This document shows, in pieces, positions 44,775-52,252 of a DNA stretch of 64,000 nt (within the stretch, counting starts at the first letter, position 1; every line of letters begins with the position of its first letter). The translations under genes were made by a program, and so were the position numbers. The DNA comes from Cytobacillus horneckiae (GTDB lineage: Bacteria > Bacillota > Bacilli > Bacillales > Cytobacillaceae): contig NZ_PISD01000008.1 in the NCBI RefSeq assembly GCF_002835735.1, positions 392,653 through 456,652 on the forward strand, read 5' to 3'. The notes under the pieces were generated by a model. That model saw only the letters and a list, made by a program, of their open reading frames with translations. It was not told the DNA's origin and made no database searches.

Positions 44775-45149
44775 TTATTTATAAAACACCTTATCAACAT
44801 TATACTTTGCTTCTAAAGTATTAATAATATATGTTTCATAAATTTCGCGCTCCATCGCATCATCAACAAAAATAGCAGCAATTTTGTGGACTTCATCTCG
44901 ATGAGCTTTAATCGGGGAAACATTGTCTTCAAAATGCTTCTTTACTCGCTGTCTCAATTTTCTTGCTTTACCTACGAATAACAGGTCTTCATTTGCATCA
45001 AAGAAGAGAATAATGCCGCCTTTATCGCGAGGGATTTTATGATAATCAATAAATCCGTACGTGTTGCTCAAAGGTGACTCCGTTCCTTCTCCACCATGAT
45101 TTTTTCTAGTTATTACTATATCCGGAGATGGTATTTGAATTTCTATCAT
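44775..45149 (-). CDS. GIY-YIG-type nuclease domain protein (124 aa)
   Basis: A small protein with GGIILFFDANEDLLFVGKARKLRQRVKKHF, which follows the GIY-YIG fold (GIx10-11 then FVGKA, arginine in LRQRV), and a glutamate in DAMEREIYETYIINTLEAKYN that corresponds to the metal-binding residue. UvrC N-terminal domains have the same look. Whether it cuts DNA or is a degenerate relative is unknown. AGGAAGTGATG precedes ATG 45149. Confidence 0.8.
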   Translation of the reverse strand: MIEIQIPSPDIVITRKNHGGEGTESPLSNTYGFIDYHKIPRDKGGIILFFDANEDLLFVGKARKLRQRVKKHFEDNVSPIKAHRDEVHKIAAIFVDDAMEREIYETYIINTLEAKYNVDKVFYK

Positions 45150-45573
45150 TTGTCATCACTTCCTATTCTGCCCTTCATCGTACCATAAATGAATTGCATT
45201 ATCCATATCCACTCGATTGATAAAAAAAGAATAAATTTTCAAATTGTTTAAATGGCAGATAGACTTTTTACTTAAAGACTAGATATGTCAAAAAAGGCCT
45301 TATTCGGTTATGGCAATAATATTTCCTGAGAATTACAGGTAATAATTCCGTTTATTTCCATAAAGGGAGTGAAAAAGTGAGTGTTCACAGAGAAATAAGT
45401 TGTTTATCTCCGTGGAGGCACTGAAGAACGTGTTTCCATAGAAAAAAATGCCTCCAAATGTTTCTCGACTGTCTAGCTTCTCAACCGCAGGAGTAGAGCA
45501 ATCACCTCTCCAATTAAATGTAGATAATTGTATTAAAAACATGATAGATTAAGCATATTTAAATTCTGCTGGC
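45150..45573. other. Intergenic region holding decayed repeat copy C
   Basis: About 420 bp with no supported gene. The frame 45333-45542 on the minus strand runs through repeat C and lacks a ribosome site. GGAGGCA (45414-45420) and TGCCTCC (45449-45455) can form a stem. Otherwise it is AT-rich with nothing clear. Confidence 0.5.
45395..45516 (-). repeat. Dispersed intergenic repeat, copy C (degenerate)
   Basis: On the minus strand, GGAGAGGTGATTGCTCTACT, then CCTGCGGTTGAGAAGCTAGA and CAGTCGAGAAAC follow the order of the centre of copies A and B, with many changes. It lies downstream of, and in the same orientation as, the minus-strand DUF169 gene. Confidence 0.55.
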
Positions 45574-46383
45574 TTATTGGGATTCAAGTTTAGAGTTTTC
45601 AAACATATTATTTAATTTCTCATATGTCTCAGGATACTTTGCTTCATATTGAAGATAATGTGGGATTGGGTAGCGTACGCCTCCTTTATGTGTTCTCTCT
45701 AATCCAACAATAAAATCGTCCACCATAATATATGGAAGAGTGAACGCCATTTCATGGTCCTGTGTTTGTCCAAATACCCGATCTCCGTAGCACGGAAGAA
45801 TCACTTGCGGTTTGCTTGTTTGAACGGTCTTAATCACAATATCTGCACAATCAGCTCTTGCAGTGAAAGTCGATGCAATTTCTCCGCCTGTTTGATAAAG
45901 TGCTGCAGCAACCATCCTCATGACTTGTGCAGAGTTTCCATAAACAGTAATGACCTCAGGTTCATAATTTGTCCGGTTAAGCGGGGAAATAAGTACTGTT
46001 CCAGCTTCATTCTGACTGAACTTCGGCACAGCAGCCTCAGTTATAGCGCCTGCTTCACATGTTTTAGTATACATTCCGTCTGTTAAATTTCCTGCTGAAT
46101 AATAATCTAATTCTTCTTCAAACCCAAAAGCGACTTTGGCAATTGGACAGGATAAATCCTTTGCCCCCATTGCCAATGACCAGCCATATTTGCGTGCCAT
46201 TGTTATCGCTTGGCAAATACTAAAAGTTTTTGCGAAGTCAATATGCGGCTGCTTTATGTGCGGAGGCAAACTTTCATTTTTCTTCATTACTCGGATAGCA
46301 AGCGCAAAGCTATCTGGTCTAACGTATTTTTGAATGGCATCCTCAAGCAAACGCAGCTTTTCTGAAATGTCGGTTTTTATCAT
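45574..46383 (-). CDS. DUF169-family protein
   Basis: A 269-residue DUF169 protein. Conserved-looking parts are FALAIRVMKKNESLPPHIKQP, CQAITMARKYGWSLAMGAKD, LSCPIAKVAFGF, VPKFSQNEAGTVLISPL and ADCADIVIKTVQTSKPQVILPCYGDRVF. The paired cysteines (about residues 55, 78, 110, 180 and 205) suggest a metal or cluster site, but the family has no settled activity. ATG 46383 has GAGGTGG 7 bases upstream. It is monocistronic. Confidence 0.8.
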   Translation of the reverse strand: MIKTDISEKLRLLEDAIQKYVRPDSFALAIRVMKKNESLPPHIKQPHIDFAKTFSICQAITMARKYGWSLAMGAKDLSCPIAKVAFGFEEELDYYSAGNLTDGMYTKTCEAGAITEAAVPKFSQNEAGTVLISPLNRTNYEPEVITVYGNSAQVMRMVAAALYQTGGEIASTFTARADCADIVIKTVQTSKPQVILPCYGDRVFGQTQDHEMAFTLPYIMVDDFIVGLERTHKGGVRYPIPHYLQYEAKYPETYEKLNNMFENSKLESQ

Positions 46384-46516
46384 TCCATCACCACCTCTAT
46401 ATACTATTCCATACATGAATGGCATCCTCCTTTGAAATAGAAGAAAAGCCTGTAAAGAAAGAAGGAGATTTTTTTAAAGACAAAGAATTAAAGTAATGTG
46501 AAGGAGTGATTAAGAA

Positions 46517-46984
46517 ATGGTGCATGCAGAAACTGTGTTATTAGATCAATTACTTGCGAATGCAAATGATGAAAGCTGGTATATGTCTTTTGAGCAAGTG
46601 GCAGACGGAATAGCCGAAGCTGATGCTGTTTGGAAGCCAGACGAGAACAGCCATAGTATTGTGGAAATTGTTCAGCATTTGATTTATTGGAATGAAGCAT
46701 GGCAAGTAAGGTATGAAAAGAATGATGTTGCAGCTGTCCCAAAAATCGAAAGAAATGAGGACAGTTTTAAATATAAGGAAGGTAGCTCCTATAAAGAACT
46801 AAAGGAAGAGTTATTGCATGTGTTATTGAAGTGGCAGCATTTATTAACGGCAGAAAAGCTTGAAGCAGAAGTGCCAGGCTATCCCGTCTCAGCAGAATGG
46901 TGGGGAATGATTGCTAATCTAGCGACACATAATGCCTATCATATCGGTCAAATAGCTTATATAAAAAAAATAATTAAGATTTAG
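46517..46984 (+). CDS. DinB-superfamily protein
   Basis: A 155-residue four-helix protein with the DinB/YfiT histidine pattern: H in EIVQHLIYWNEAW (about residue 54) and two in ATHNAYHIGQIAYIKK (about 138 and 142), which should bind a divalent metal. Many members are thiol-dependent transferases using bacillithiol. AAGGAG lies before ATG. It is 16 bp before the pentapeptide gene and may share a message with it. Confidence 0.85.
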   Translation: MVHAETVLLDQLLANANDESWYMSFEQVADGIAEADAVWKPDENSHSIVEIVQHLIYWNEAWQVRYEKNDVAAVPKIERNEDSFKYKEGSSYKELKEELLHVLLKWQHLLTAEKLEAEVPGYPVSAEWWGMIANLATHNAYHIGQIAYIKKIIKI

Positions 46985-47000
46985 AGTAGGAAGGTTTTTC

Positions 47001-47798
47001 ATGAATGACAATTTAATATCAGACTGTGAACATTGCTTTGCACTATGCTGTGTTGCCTTGCCTTATGGGAAATCTGCGGATTTTCCAATAAATAAAGAAG
47101 GCGGGGAGCCTTGCGGAAATCTATGTAACGATAATCAATGCAGCATACATAATCATCTATTAAAAAAAGGTTTTAAGGGATGTGTTTCATTTGAATGCTT
47201 TGGAGCTGGTCAGCACGTATCCCAACAGATATATGGTGGTCAAGACTGGCGGCAGAACGGCGGCATCGCTAAGCAGATGTTTGCTGTGTTTCCAATCATC
47301 CATCAGCTGAATGAGATGTTATATTATCTCAATCAATCATTGTGTTTGGATGAAACTAAAGCTTATCGAAATGAATTAAAGGAAATTTATGAATTAACAT
47401 ACAGGCTGACAGGGCTTCCGCCGGATGATATTTTGGAAGTTGATCTTGTACAGCATCGTTTTACTGTTAATGAATATTTACTGCGAATAAGCGATAGCGT
47501 CAGAAATGAAATAAATCACGAAAAAAAACACAAAAAGGCAGATTATATAGCGGCAAACCTTAAGTATGCTAAAATGGCAGGAATTAATTTAAGAGGCAAG
47601 CTTTGTATAGCTGCCGATTTCAGCCATGCGGATTTACGCAGAGTTGACTTTTTAGGGGCAGATTTAAGAGACGCCAAACTACATTCAGCAGACTTAACTG
47701 ATTGCATTTTTTTAACACAATCCCAAGTAAATGCAGCAAAGGGGAATATTGATACAACGCTGCCTGATTATGTACAGAGACCGAGACATTGGTCTTAG
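47001..47798 (+). CDS. Cysteine-rich pentapeptide-repeat protein
   Basis: A 265-residue protein in two parts. Residues 1-65 are cysteine-rich (CEHCFALCC, EPCGNLCNDNQC, GCVSFECFG), suggesting zinc binding. Residues 180-235 are pentapeptide repeats of the A(D/N)LxX type (ANLKYAKMAGINLRG, ADFSHADLRRVDFLGADLRD, AKLHSADLTDC), which fold as a right-handed beta-helix. Some such proteins mimic DNA and shield gyrase from quinolones, but the repeat here is short, about ten rungs at most. A resistance gene cluster follows. Confidence 0.8.
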   Translation: MNDNLISDCEHCFALCCVALPYGKSADFPINKEGGEPCGNLCNDNQCSIHNHLLKKGFKGCVSFECFGAGQHVSQQIYGGQDWRQNGGIAKQMFAVFPIIHQLNEMLYYLNQSLCLDETKAYRNELKEIYELTYRLTGLPPDDILEVDLVQHRFTVNEYLLRISDSVRNEINHEKKHKKADYIAANLKYAKMAGINLRGKLCIAADFSHADLRRVDFLGADLRDAKLHSADLTDCIFLTQSQVNAAKGNIDTTLPDYVQRPRHWS

Positions 47799-47813
47799 TT
47801 TTATATTTTGGGG

Positions 47814-47842
47814 TTGAAAAAAATCATGCATCAATATAAAAT
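47814..47842 (+). promoter_or_regulatory. Promoter of the macrolide-resistance unit
   Basis: TTGAAA (47814-47819), 17-bp spacer, TAAAAT (47837-47842). The expected start near 47849 gives a short leader before the ribosome site of the first leader peptide. Confidence 0.7.
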
Positions 47843-47873
47843 AAATATATTCTATTTAGGAGGATGATTAAAA

Positions 47874-47918
47874 ATGACTGCTTCAATCAGATTGCGTTAC
47901 CGTGCTTTGAACAAATAA
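47874..47918 (+). CDS. Macrolide-sensing leader peptide 1
   Basis: Encodes MTASIRLRYRALNK. The R-L-R motif at residues 6-8 is the known (R/K)x(R/K) arrest motif at which ribosomes stall when macrolides sit in the exit tunnel, as in ErmDL and the mef/msr leader. A strong AGGAGG lies 10 bases upstream. The last codons form one arm of a hairpin. It precedes the macrolide kinase gene by about 300 bp. Confidence 0.85.
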   Translation: MTASIRLRYRALNK

Positions 47919-48095
47919 TTTAATATGTTCAAAGGCTCTGTTTTTTGCTTGCAGAGTAAACGGGAGTAGTCTGTCCATTTTTAATTATCTTAATCGGTCA
48001 TTGTAATATTTTTAAGTAATTTGGATTTTTCTATCCTTAAACATAGATGAAGTTCTCTTTTTTATAAAAAAGGGGATAGTTCCGTTTACTTTTCT

Positions 48096-48128
48096 AACCT
48101 GCAGACAGAGATAGCTGCAGGTTTTTTT
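48096..48128 (+). terminator. Attenuator terminator before mph
   Basis: AACCTGCAG / CTGCAGGTT, 10-base loop, T-run; 87 bp before the mph start. Confidence 0.85.
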
Positions 48129-48214
48129 ATGTCTTAAATTAATTTTAAGGCTTAACTTTAATCATAAAATAGAGCGCAGTTAGAACGATAAAAAACATAT
48201 TGGAGGCACAAATC

Positions 48215-49114
48215 ATGAATAAAAAAGAACTAAGAAAATTAGCGAAAAGCAATGGAATAGATGTATTAGAAGAGTCGTTGAAAATAAATGAATCAGGTCT
48301 TGATTTTCAAGTTGCACATGCAATGGATCGAAAAGGCGAAAGATGGATATTGCGAGTGCCCCGCCGACCAGACTCAATGGCAAAGTCTAAACAAGAGAAA
48401 ATGGTTTTAGATATTGTCAATAAATACACAAGTATTGAAGCCCCAATCTGGGAGGTTGATGCAGCAGATTTGATTGCTTATAAACAGTTAAGTGGTGTCC
48501 CGGCAGGAACGGTTAATCCTGAAATACAAAATTATGATTGGGTGCTGGATATTGAAAATATACCTGATTCATATTTCTGTTCTTTTGGGCGAGTTCTGGC
48601 AGATTTACATCGTGTTCCAGAGGCGGCCCTTAAAAGTGCTGGATTAACCATATATACTGCTGAACAAGCAAGAGAATTAATGAAAGAAAGAATGCTGAAA
48701 GTAAAAAATGATTATGTTGTACAAGAGGAATTGTGGAATCGCTGGGAAAGATGGCTGAATAATGATGCAATGTGGCCGAATCATACTGGATTAAGTCACG
48801 GTGATGTACATCCCGGACATATATTAATCAATAAAAAATCAGAGGTGACAGGTTTAATTGATTGGACAGAAGCAGCGGTCACCGATGTCTCGCGTGATTT
48901 TATTGCGCATTATTTAATAACTGGAGAAGCTGGGTTAGAGAAAGCAATTGCTGCCTATAACGAAGCTGGAGGAACGACATGGCCATTAATGAAGGATCAT
49001 ATCGTTGAATTGAACTGTACGCAAGCGATTGCAGTTGCCGAGTTTGCTGAGAGCTCTGGATTAAAGGAATATAGGGAGATAGCACAGCAAATGCTTAATC
49101 CAATTCAGGATTAA
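48215..49114 (+). CDS. mph: Macrolide 2'-phosphotransferase (Mph family)
   Basis: A 299-residue antibiotic kinase of the aminoglycoside-phosphotransferase fold. GERWILRVPRRPDSMAK holds the ATP-site lysine area, LSHGDVHPGHILIN the catalytic aspartate loop and GLIDWTEAAVTD the metal-binding aspartate. These fit Mph enzymes, such as B. subtilis MphK (YcbJ, about 306 aa) and MphB, which phosphorylate the 2'-hydroxyl of macrolides. ATG 48215 has GGAGG 9 bases upstream. No terminator follows; a second leader peptide begins 38 bp downstream. The inducible leader supports a true macrolide role. Confidence 0.9.
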   Translation: MNKKELRKLAKSNGIDVLEESLKINESGLDFQVAHAMDRKGERWILRVPRRPDSMAKSKQEKMVLDIVNKYTSIEAPIWEVDAADLIAYKQLSGVPAGTVNPEIQNYDWVLDIENIPDSYFCSFGRVLADLHRVPEAALKSAGLTIYTAEQARELMKERMLKVKNDYVVQEELWNRWERWLNNDAMWPNHTGLSHGDVHPGHILINKKSEVTGLIDWTEAAVTDVSRDFIAHYLITGEAGLEKAIAAYNEAGGTTWPLMKDHIVELNCTQAIAVAEFAESSGLKEYREIAQQMLNPIQD

Positions 49115-49151
49115 TAATTATAGGAAAAATTAAAGAAGGGGGATCATTAAA

Positions 49152-49196
49152 ATGACGGCTTCAATGAGATTACGTTACCGCGCTTTGAACAAATAA
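49152..49196 (+). CDS. Macrolide-sensing leader peptide 2
   Basis: Encodes MTASMRLRYRALNK, differing from leader 1 only at residue 5. Its first eight residues are, as I recall, the leader described for mef(A)/msr(D) elements of streptococci. The RLR motif is the macrolide-dependent arrest site. It starts 38 bp after the mph stop, so it can also be reached by transcription through mph. Confidence 0.85.
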   Translation: MTASMRLRYRALNK

Positions 49197-49321
49197 CTAA
49201 ATATGTTCAAGGGCTCTGTTTTGTGATACAGAGTAAACGGGAGTAGTCTGCCTTTTTTATATATTCCTTCTTTATTGATGTCAACGACCAACAACAAATA
49301 GTAACAGGAGGATTTTTTTAC

Positions 49322-49480
49322 TTGTATTGTTTAGTATGGGCTTATCTCCTAAAGAGAAATATATTTCCGTTTACTCCTAATCACAGGCAAATAGCCTGTG
49401 ATTTTTGTTTTTTAGGCTTTGTTCAATCGATTGTTGACATCAAATTCAGGAGCACGCTGTTTCGCTTCTTCCATGTTTAA
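49322..49480 (+). CDS. Second upstream frame before the ABC-F gene (MYCLVW...)
   Basis: A TTG-initiated frame with AGGAGG 10 bases upstream (49306-49311) starts MYCLVWAYLLKRN and runs 52 codons through the attenuator terminator to 49480. Its opening recalls MsrDL (MYLIFM), the short arrest peptide before msr(D), in both sequence and place. If translated, ribosomes would cover the CCGTTTACT arm and the terminator. The downstream residues do not look like a normal protein, so regulation is the likelier purpose. No counterpart with a good ribosome site is seen before mph. Confidence 0.45.
   Translation: MYCLVWAYLLKRNIFPFTPNHRQIACDFCFLGFVQSIVDIKFRSTLFRFFHV
49379..49415 (+). terminator. Attenuator terminator before the ABC-F gene
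   Basis: AATCACAGGC / GCCTGTGATT, 5-base loop, then TTTGTTTTTT. Confidence 0.85.
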
Positions 49481-49527
49481 ACAACAATCTGCTTAACATA
49501 GCCTTATTATTAAAGGAGGATAATAAG

Positions 49528-51003
49528 ATGGAAACATTAAATTTAGAATTGAACGAAGTTGAAGTCACATATCTTGACCGGGTAATACTGAATATTCCTA
49601 AGCTAACTGTCTATCAAAATGATCGAATTGGAATTGTTGGCGCAAACGGACAAGGAAAAACTACTTTACTTGATCTCATAAACGGAAGGATAAAACCAAA
49701 TAGTGGAAATGTAAATAGAGTGGTCAGCTTTAACTACTATGAACAAATTAAACAAGCAAATGCGAGTTTAAATGCAGATTTACTGGATGCGGAGCTGCTT
49801 GGCAGGATGAAGGTGCCATTGAATAGTGTTGAAACACTAAGCGGAGGCGAGCAGACTAGGCTGCGGCTTGCGCAAGTATTGTCCAAATATGAATTAGGGC
49901 TGATAATGGATGAACCGACAACCCATTTAGATGCGGATGCTATCAATTATTTAATTGATGAATTACGATACTATTATGGAACCCTTATATTAGTCAGTCA
50001 TGACCGATATTTCTTGGATCATTTAGTTACAAAAATATGGGAGGTAAATAATGGAACAGTCCATGAGTATGAAGGGAACTATAGTGACTATTCCGAACAA
50101 AAAAAACTGGCAGCATTAGAAAAACAGCGCAATCATGAAAATTATCTAACAGAAAAAAAGCGTTTAGAAAGATCGGCTGAAAAGAAATTGTTGCAGGTTC
50201 AAAAAATGAGTCAAGTCAGTGTGAAAAAACAGAAAAGAAGCATAAAGCCAGATCGTCTTTCAGCTTCTAAATCGAAGGATTCGGTCCAAAAAGCAGCTCA
50301 AAAAACAGTTAAATCAATCGAAAAGCGAATAGACCAATTAGAAGAAGTTTCACCAATGCAAAAACAACAGCAGATTCATTTTCCGTTAAGCAGGAACTTG
50401 GCTATTCATAATAAATATCCTGTCATGGGGCAAGATATTTCGCTTATGCGAGGTAATAAAGTTCTATTAAATAGAGCAAACTTTCAATTCCCTCTAGGTA
50501 AGGTTATATCAATCACAGGCAATAACGGTACAGGTAAATCAACACTCCTGAATTATATTTTACAAGATGGTGAAGGAATCGTATTGTCTCCCAAAGTAGT
50601 ATTTGGCCAGTATCATCAAATGGACTATAAATTTTCTAACCGAGTTTCTATAATTGAATACCTTCAAAAATTCACCGACTATTCAGAGTCTACAATCCGT
50701 GCTGTATTAAGTAACATAGGGTTTAGGCAAACAGATTTAGGGAAGATAGTGAGTGACATAAGCGGCGGAGAAGCGACAAGACTTGTATTGGCGAGGTTGT
50801 TTCTTCAGCCTTCTAATGTATTAATACTAGATGAGCCAACAAATTTTATTGATGTATTAACAATTGAAGCACTGGAAGAGTTTATTAAAAAATATGAAGG
50901 CACGGTTATCTTTACATCACATGATCGCTATTTCACTGAAAAAATAGCGGATCAGGTTTGGAAAATAGATAATGAGAAATTAGTTTTAATCTACGATAGA
51001 TAA
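49528..51003 (+). CDS. msr: ABC-F ribosomal protection protein, Msr type
   Basis: A 491-residue ABC-F protein with two ATPase domains and no membrane segments. First domain: GANGQGKTT, LSGGEQTRL, LIMDEPTTHLD; second: GNNGTGKST, ISGGEATRL, LILDEPTNFID. The basic linker between (residues about 195-280) is lysine-rich and helical, as expected for the arm that reaches into the ribosome and displaces the drug. Overall it follows Msr(D)/Mel (about 487 aa). It should protect against macrolides and possibly streptogramins. AAGGAGG lies before ATG. It is second in the macrolide unit and has its own attenuator. Confidence 0.88.
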   Translation: METLNLELNEVEVTYLDRVILNIPKLTVYQNDRIGIVGANGQGKTTLLDLINGRIKPNSGNVNRVVSFNYYEQIKQANASLNADLLDAELLGRMKVPLNSVETLSGGEQTRLRLAQVLSKYELGLIMDEPTTHLDADAINYLIDELRYYYGTLILVSHDRYFLDHLVTKIWEVNNGTVHEYEGNYSDYSEQKKLAALEKQRNHENYLTEKKRLERSAEKKLLQVQKMSQVSVKKQKRSIKPDRLSASKSKDSVQKAAQKTVKSIEKRIDQLEEVSPMQKQQQIHFPLSRNLAIHNKYPVMGQDISLMRGNKVLLNRANFQFPLGKVISITGNNGTGKSTLLNYILQDGEGIVLSPKVVFGQYHQMDYKFSNRVSIIEYLQKFTDYSESTIRAVLSNIGFRQTDLGKIVSDISGGEATRLVLARLFLQPSNVLILDEPTNFIDVLTIEALEEFIKKYEGTVIFTSHDRYFTEKIADQVWKIDNEKLVLIYDR

Positions 51004-51118
51004 AATCGTTGTTTAACTAAAATTCGACTAGTTTACATTTCAGCTGTAATGATCAATAAAGTAAAAGCACTGCTTATAGTTTGAGAAAAATTCTATAAAA
51101 AACATTAGAAATGCAAAG

Positions 51119-51155
51119 AATAGCTGAGATTAAAGAAATCTCAGCTATTCTTTTA
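51119..51155 (+). terminator. Terminator of the macrolide-resistance unit
   Basis: AATAGCTGAGATT / AATCTCAGCTATT, 5-base loop, then CTTTT. Confidence 0.8.
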
Positions 51156-51223
51156 CAAATGGCAGTTATTTTTAGTAAAAAATTTACAATATATCCATGT
51201 ATTTTAATCATTTTATGCTGAAA

Positions 51224-51262
51224 TTTACAAAGCCTTTACAAAACATTAATAGTGCATTAACT
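51224..51262 (+). promoter_or_regulatory. Pho box of the pst operon
   Basis: Four hexamers in 11-bp phase: TTTACA (51224), TTTACA (51235), TTAATA (51246) and TTAACT (51257), matching the PhoP direct repeat TT(A/T)ACA with 5-base spacers. A -10-like TATATT follows at 51283-51288. This is the arrangement of PhoP-activated promoters in Bacillus. Confidence 0.85.
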
Positions 51263-51341
51263 ATGCTTGTTTATATTTAAACTATATTAAAACCGAATAG
51301 TAAACAAATTATTTGAAGCAGATTATCTTGGAGGTTTTTAA

Positions 51342-52184
51342 ATGGGGTTATTAAAGAAATTATCAATTGGATTATTTATTCTATCCGCTGCAGCCCTGTT
51401 AGCAGCATGTGGGGATAGTAATGATAATGAAACTGAATCATCAGGCACAGGCACAGATACTGTTTCCATTTCGGGATCAACCTCTGTTGGACCTTTAGCT
51501 GAAAAATTAGCTGAAAAATATAAAGAAAAGCAAAGCAATACAAATATTGAAATTAACCAAATTGGTTCTTCTGCAGGAATCACGAATGCGATAAGCGGTG
51601 TGTCACAGATAGGCATGTCATCGCGTGATTTAAAGGAAGAAGAAGCGAGTGAACTGACAGAAACGGTCATTGCATACGATGGAATTGTCGTTGTAACTCA
51701 TCCAAGCAATAAAGTAAAAGATTTAACGATGGAAGAAGTGAAGCAAATTTTTACTGGTGAGATTACGAATTGGAACCAGCTTGGTGGAGAAGATATGGAA
51801 ATTGTTGTTGTATCTCGTGAGGATGGCTCAGGTTCGCGCGATGCCTTTCAAGAAATTGTCGGATATTCTTCTGGTGAATTAATTAGAAATTCAATCATCG
51901 CCAGTGGAAACGGAAATATTAAAACAACAGTAGCGACAAACAAACATGCAGTAGGATTTATTTCTTTTGAATATATAGATGACTCAATAGCAACTCTAAA
52001 AATAAATGGAGTGGAAGCAACTGCTGAAAATGTATTAAATCAGCAATACAGCTTATCAAGACCTTTCTTATTTGTTCATAAAGACGGGAATTTTACTGAA
52101 GCTGGCCAGGAATTTATTGATTATATTTTAAGTCCAGACGGACAAAAAATTGTTTCAGAAGCGGGTGCTATACCAGTTAAGTAA
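51342..52184 (+). CDS. pstS: Phosphate-binding lipoprotein PstS
   Basis: A 280-residue lipoprotein: signal peptide with lipobox LLAAC (cysteine 23), an acidic Ser/Thr-rich linker, then the phosphate-binding fold. ISGSTSVGPLAEKLAE and SREDGSGSRDAFQEI hold the serine/arginine phosphate contacts. It captures phosphate outside the membrane for PstCAB. GGAGG lies 9 bases before ATG. It is the first gene after the Pho box. Confidence 0.95.
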   Translation: MGLLKKLSIGLFILSAAALLAACGDSNDNETESSGTGTDTVSISGSTSVGPLAEKLAEKYKEKQSNTNIEINQIGSSAGITNAISGVSQIGMSSRDLKEEEASELTETVIAYDGIVVVTHPSNKVKDLTMEEVKQIFTGEITNWNQLGGEDMEIVVVSREDGSGSRDAFQEIVGYSSGELIRNSIIASGNGNIKTTVATNKHAVGFISFEYIDDSIATLKINGVEATAENVLNQQYSLSRPFLFVHKDGNFTEAGQEFIDYILSPDGQKIVSEAGAIPVK

Positions 52185-52252
52185 TTGCTGATGTAAATCT
52201 GACGCTTTAGACATGAATGATATGTGTAAAAGCAACCTTGGAGGAATGCAAC

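Larger units (their letters stand above)
47858..48128 (+). promoter_or_regulatory. Transcription attenuator of the macrolide kinase gene
   Basis: Elements in order: ribosome site AGGAGG (47858); leader peptide (47874-47918); hairpin CTTTGAACA/TGTTCAAAG (47905-47934) that overlaps the last leader codons; hairpin CTCTG/CAGAG (47936-47956); AGTAAACGG (47955-47963), complementary to CCGTTTACT (48082-48090); and terminator stem AACCTGCAG/CTGCAGGTT with T-run (48096-48128). Ribosome stalling on the leader would be expected to reshape these pairings and let transcription pass the terminator. The same set occurs before the ABC-F gene. Confidence 0.8.
49136..49415 (+). promoter_or_regulatory. Transcription attenuator of the ABC-F gene
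   Basis: The same order as the mph attenuator: ribosome site AAGGGGG (49136), leader peptide (49152-49196), hairpin CTTTGAACA/TGTTCAAGG (49183-49212), hairpin CTCTG/CAGAG (49214-49233), GAGTAAACGG (49231-49240) complementary to CCGTTTACTC (49367-49376), and terminator AATCACAGGC/GCCTGTGATT (49379-49415). The leader half is about 85 percent identical to copy 1; the terminators differ in sequence but not in place. A second short frame starts inside at 49322. Confidence 0.8.

Noticed and set aside
45333..45542. A 69-codon minus-strand frame in the spacer before the GIY-YIG gene
   Set aside because: It runs across decayed repeat C and has no ribosome site.
48047..48067. A six-codon frame (MKFSFL) in the mph leader as a counterpart of the MYCLVW frame
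   Set aside because: No ribosome site precedes it, and the sequence is a low-complexity T-run.
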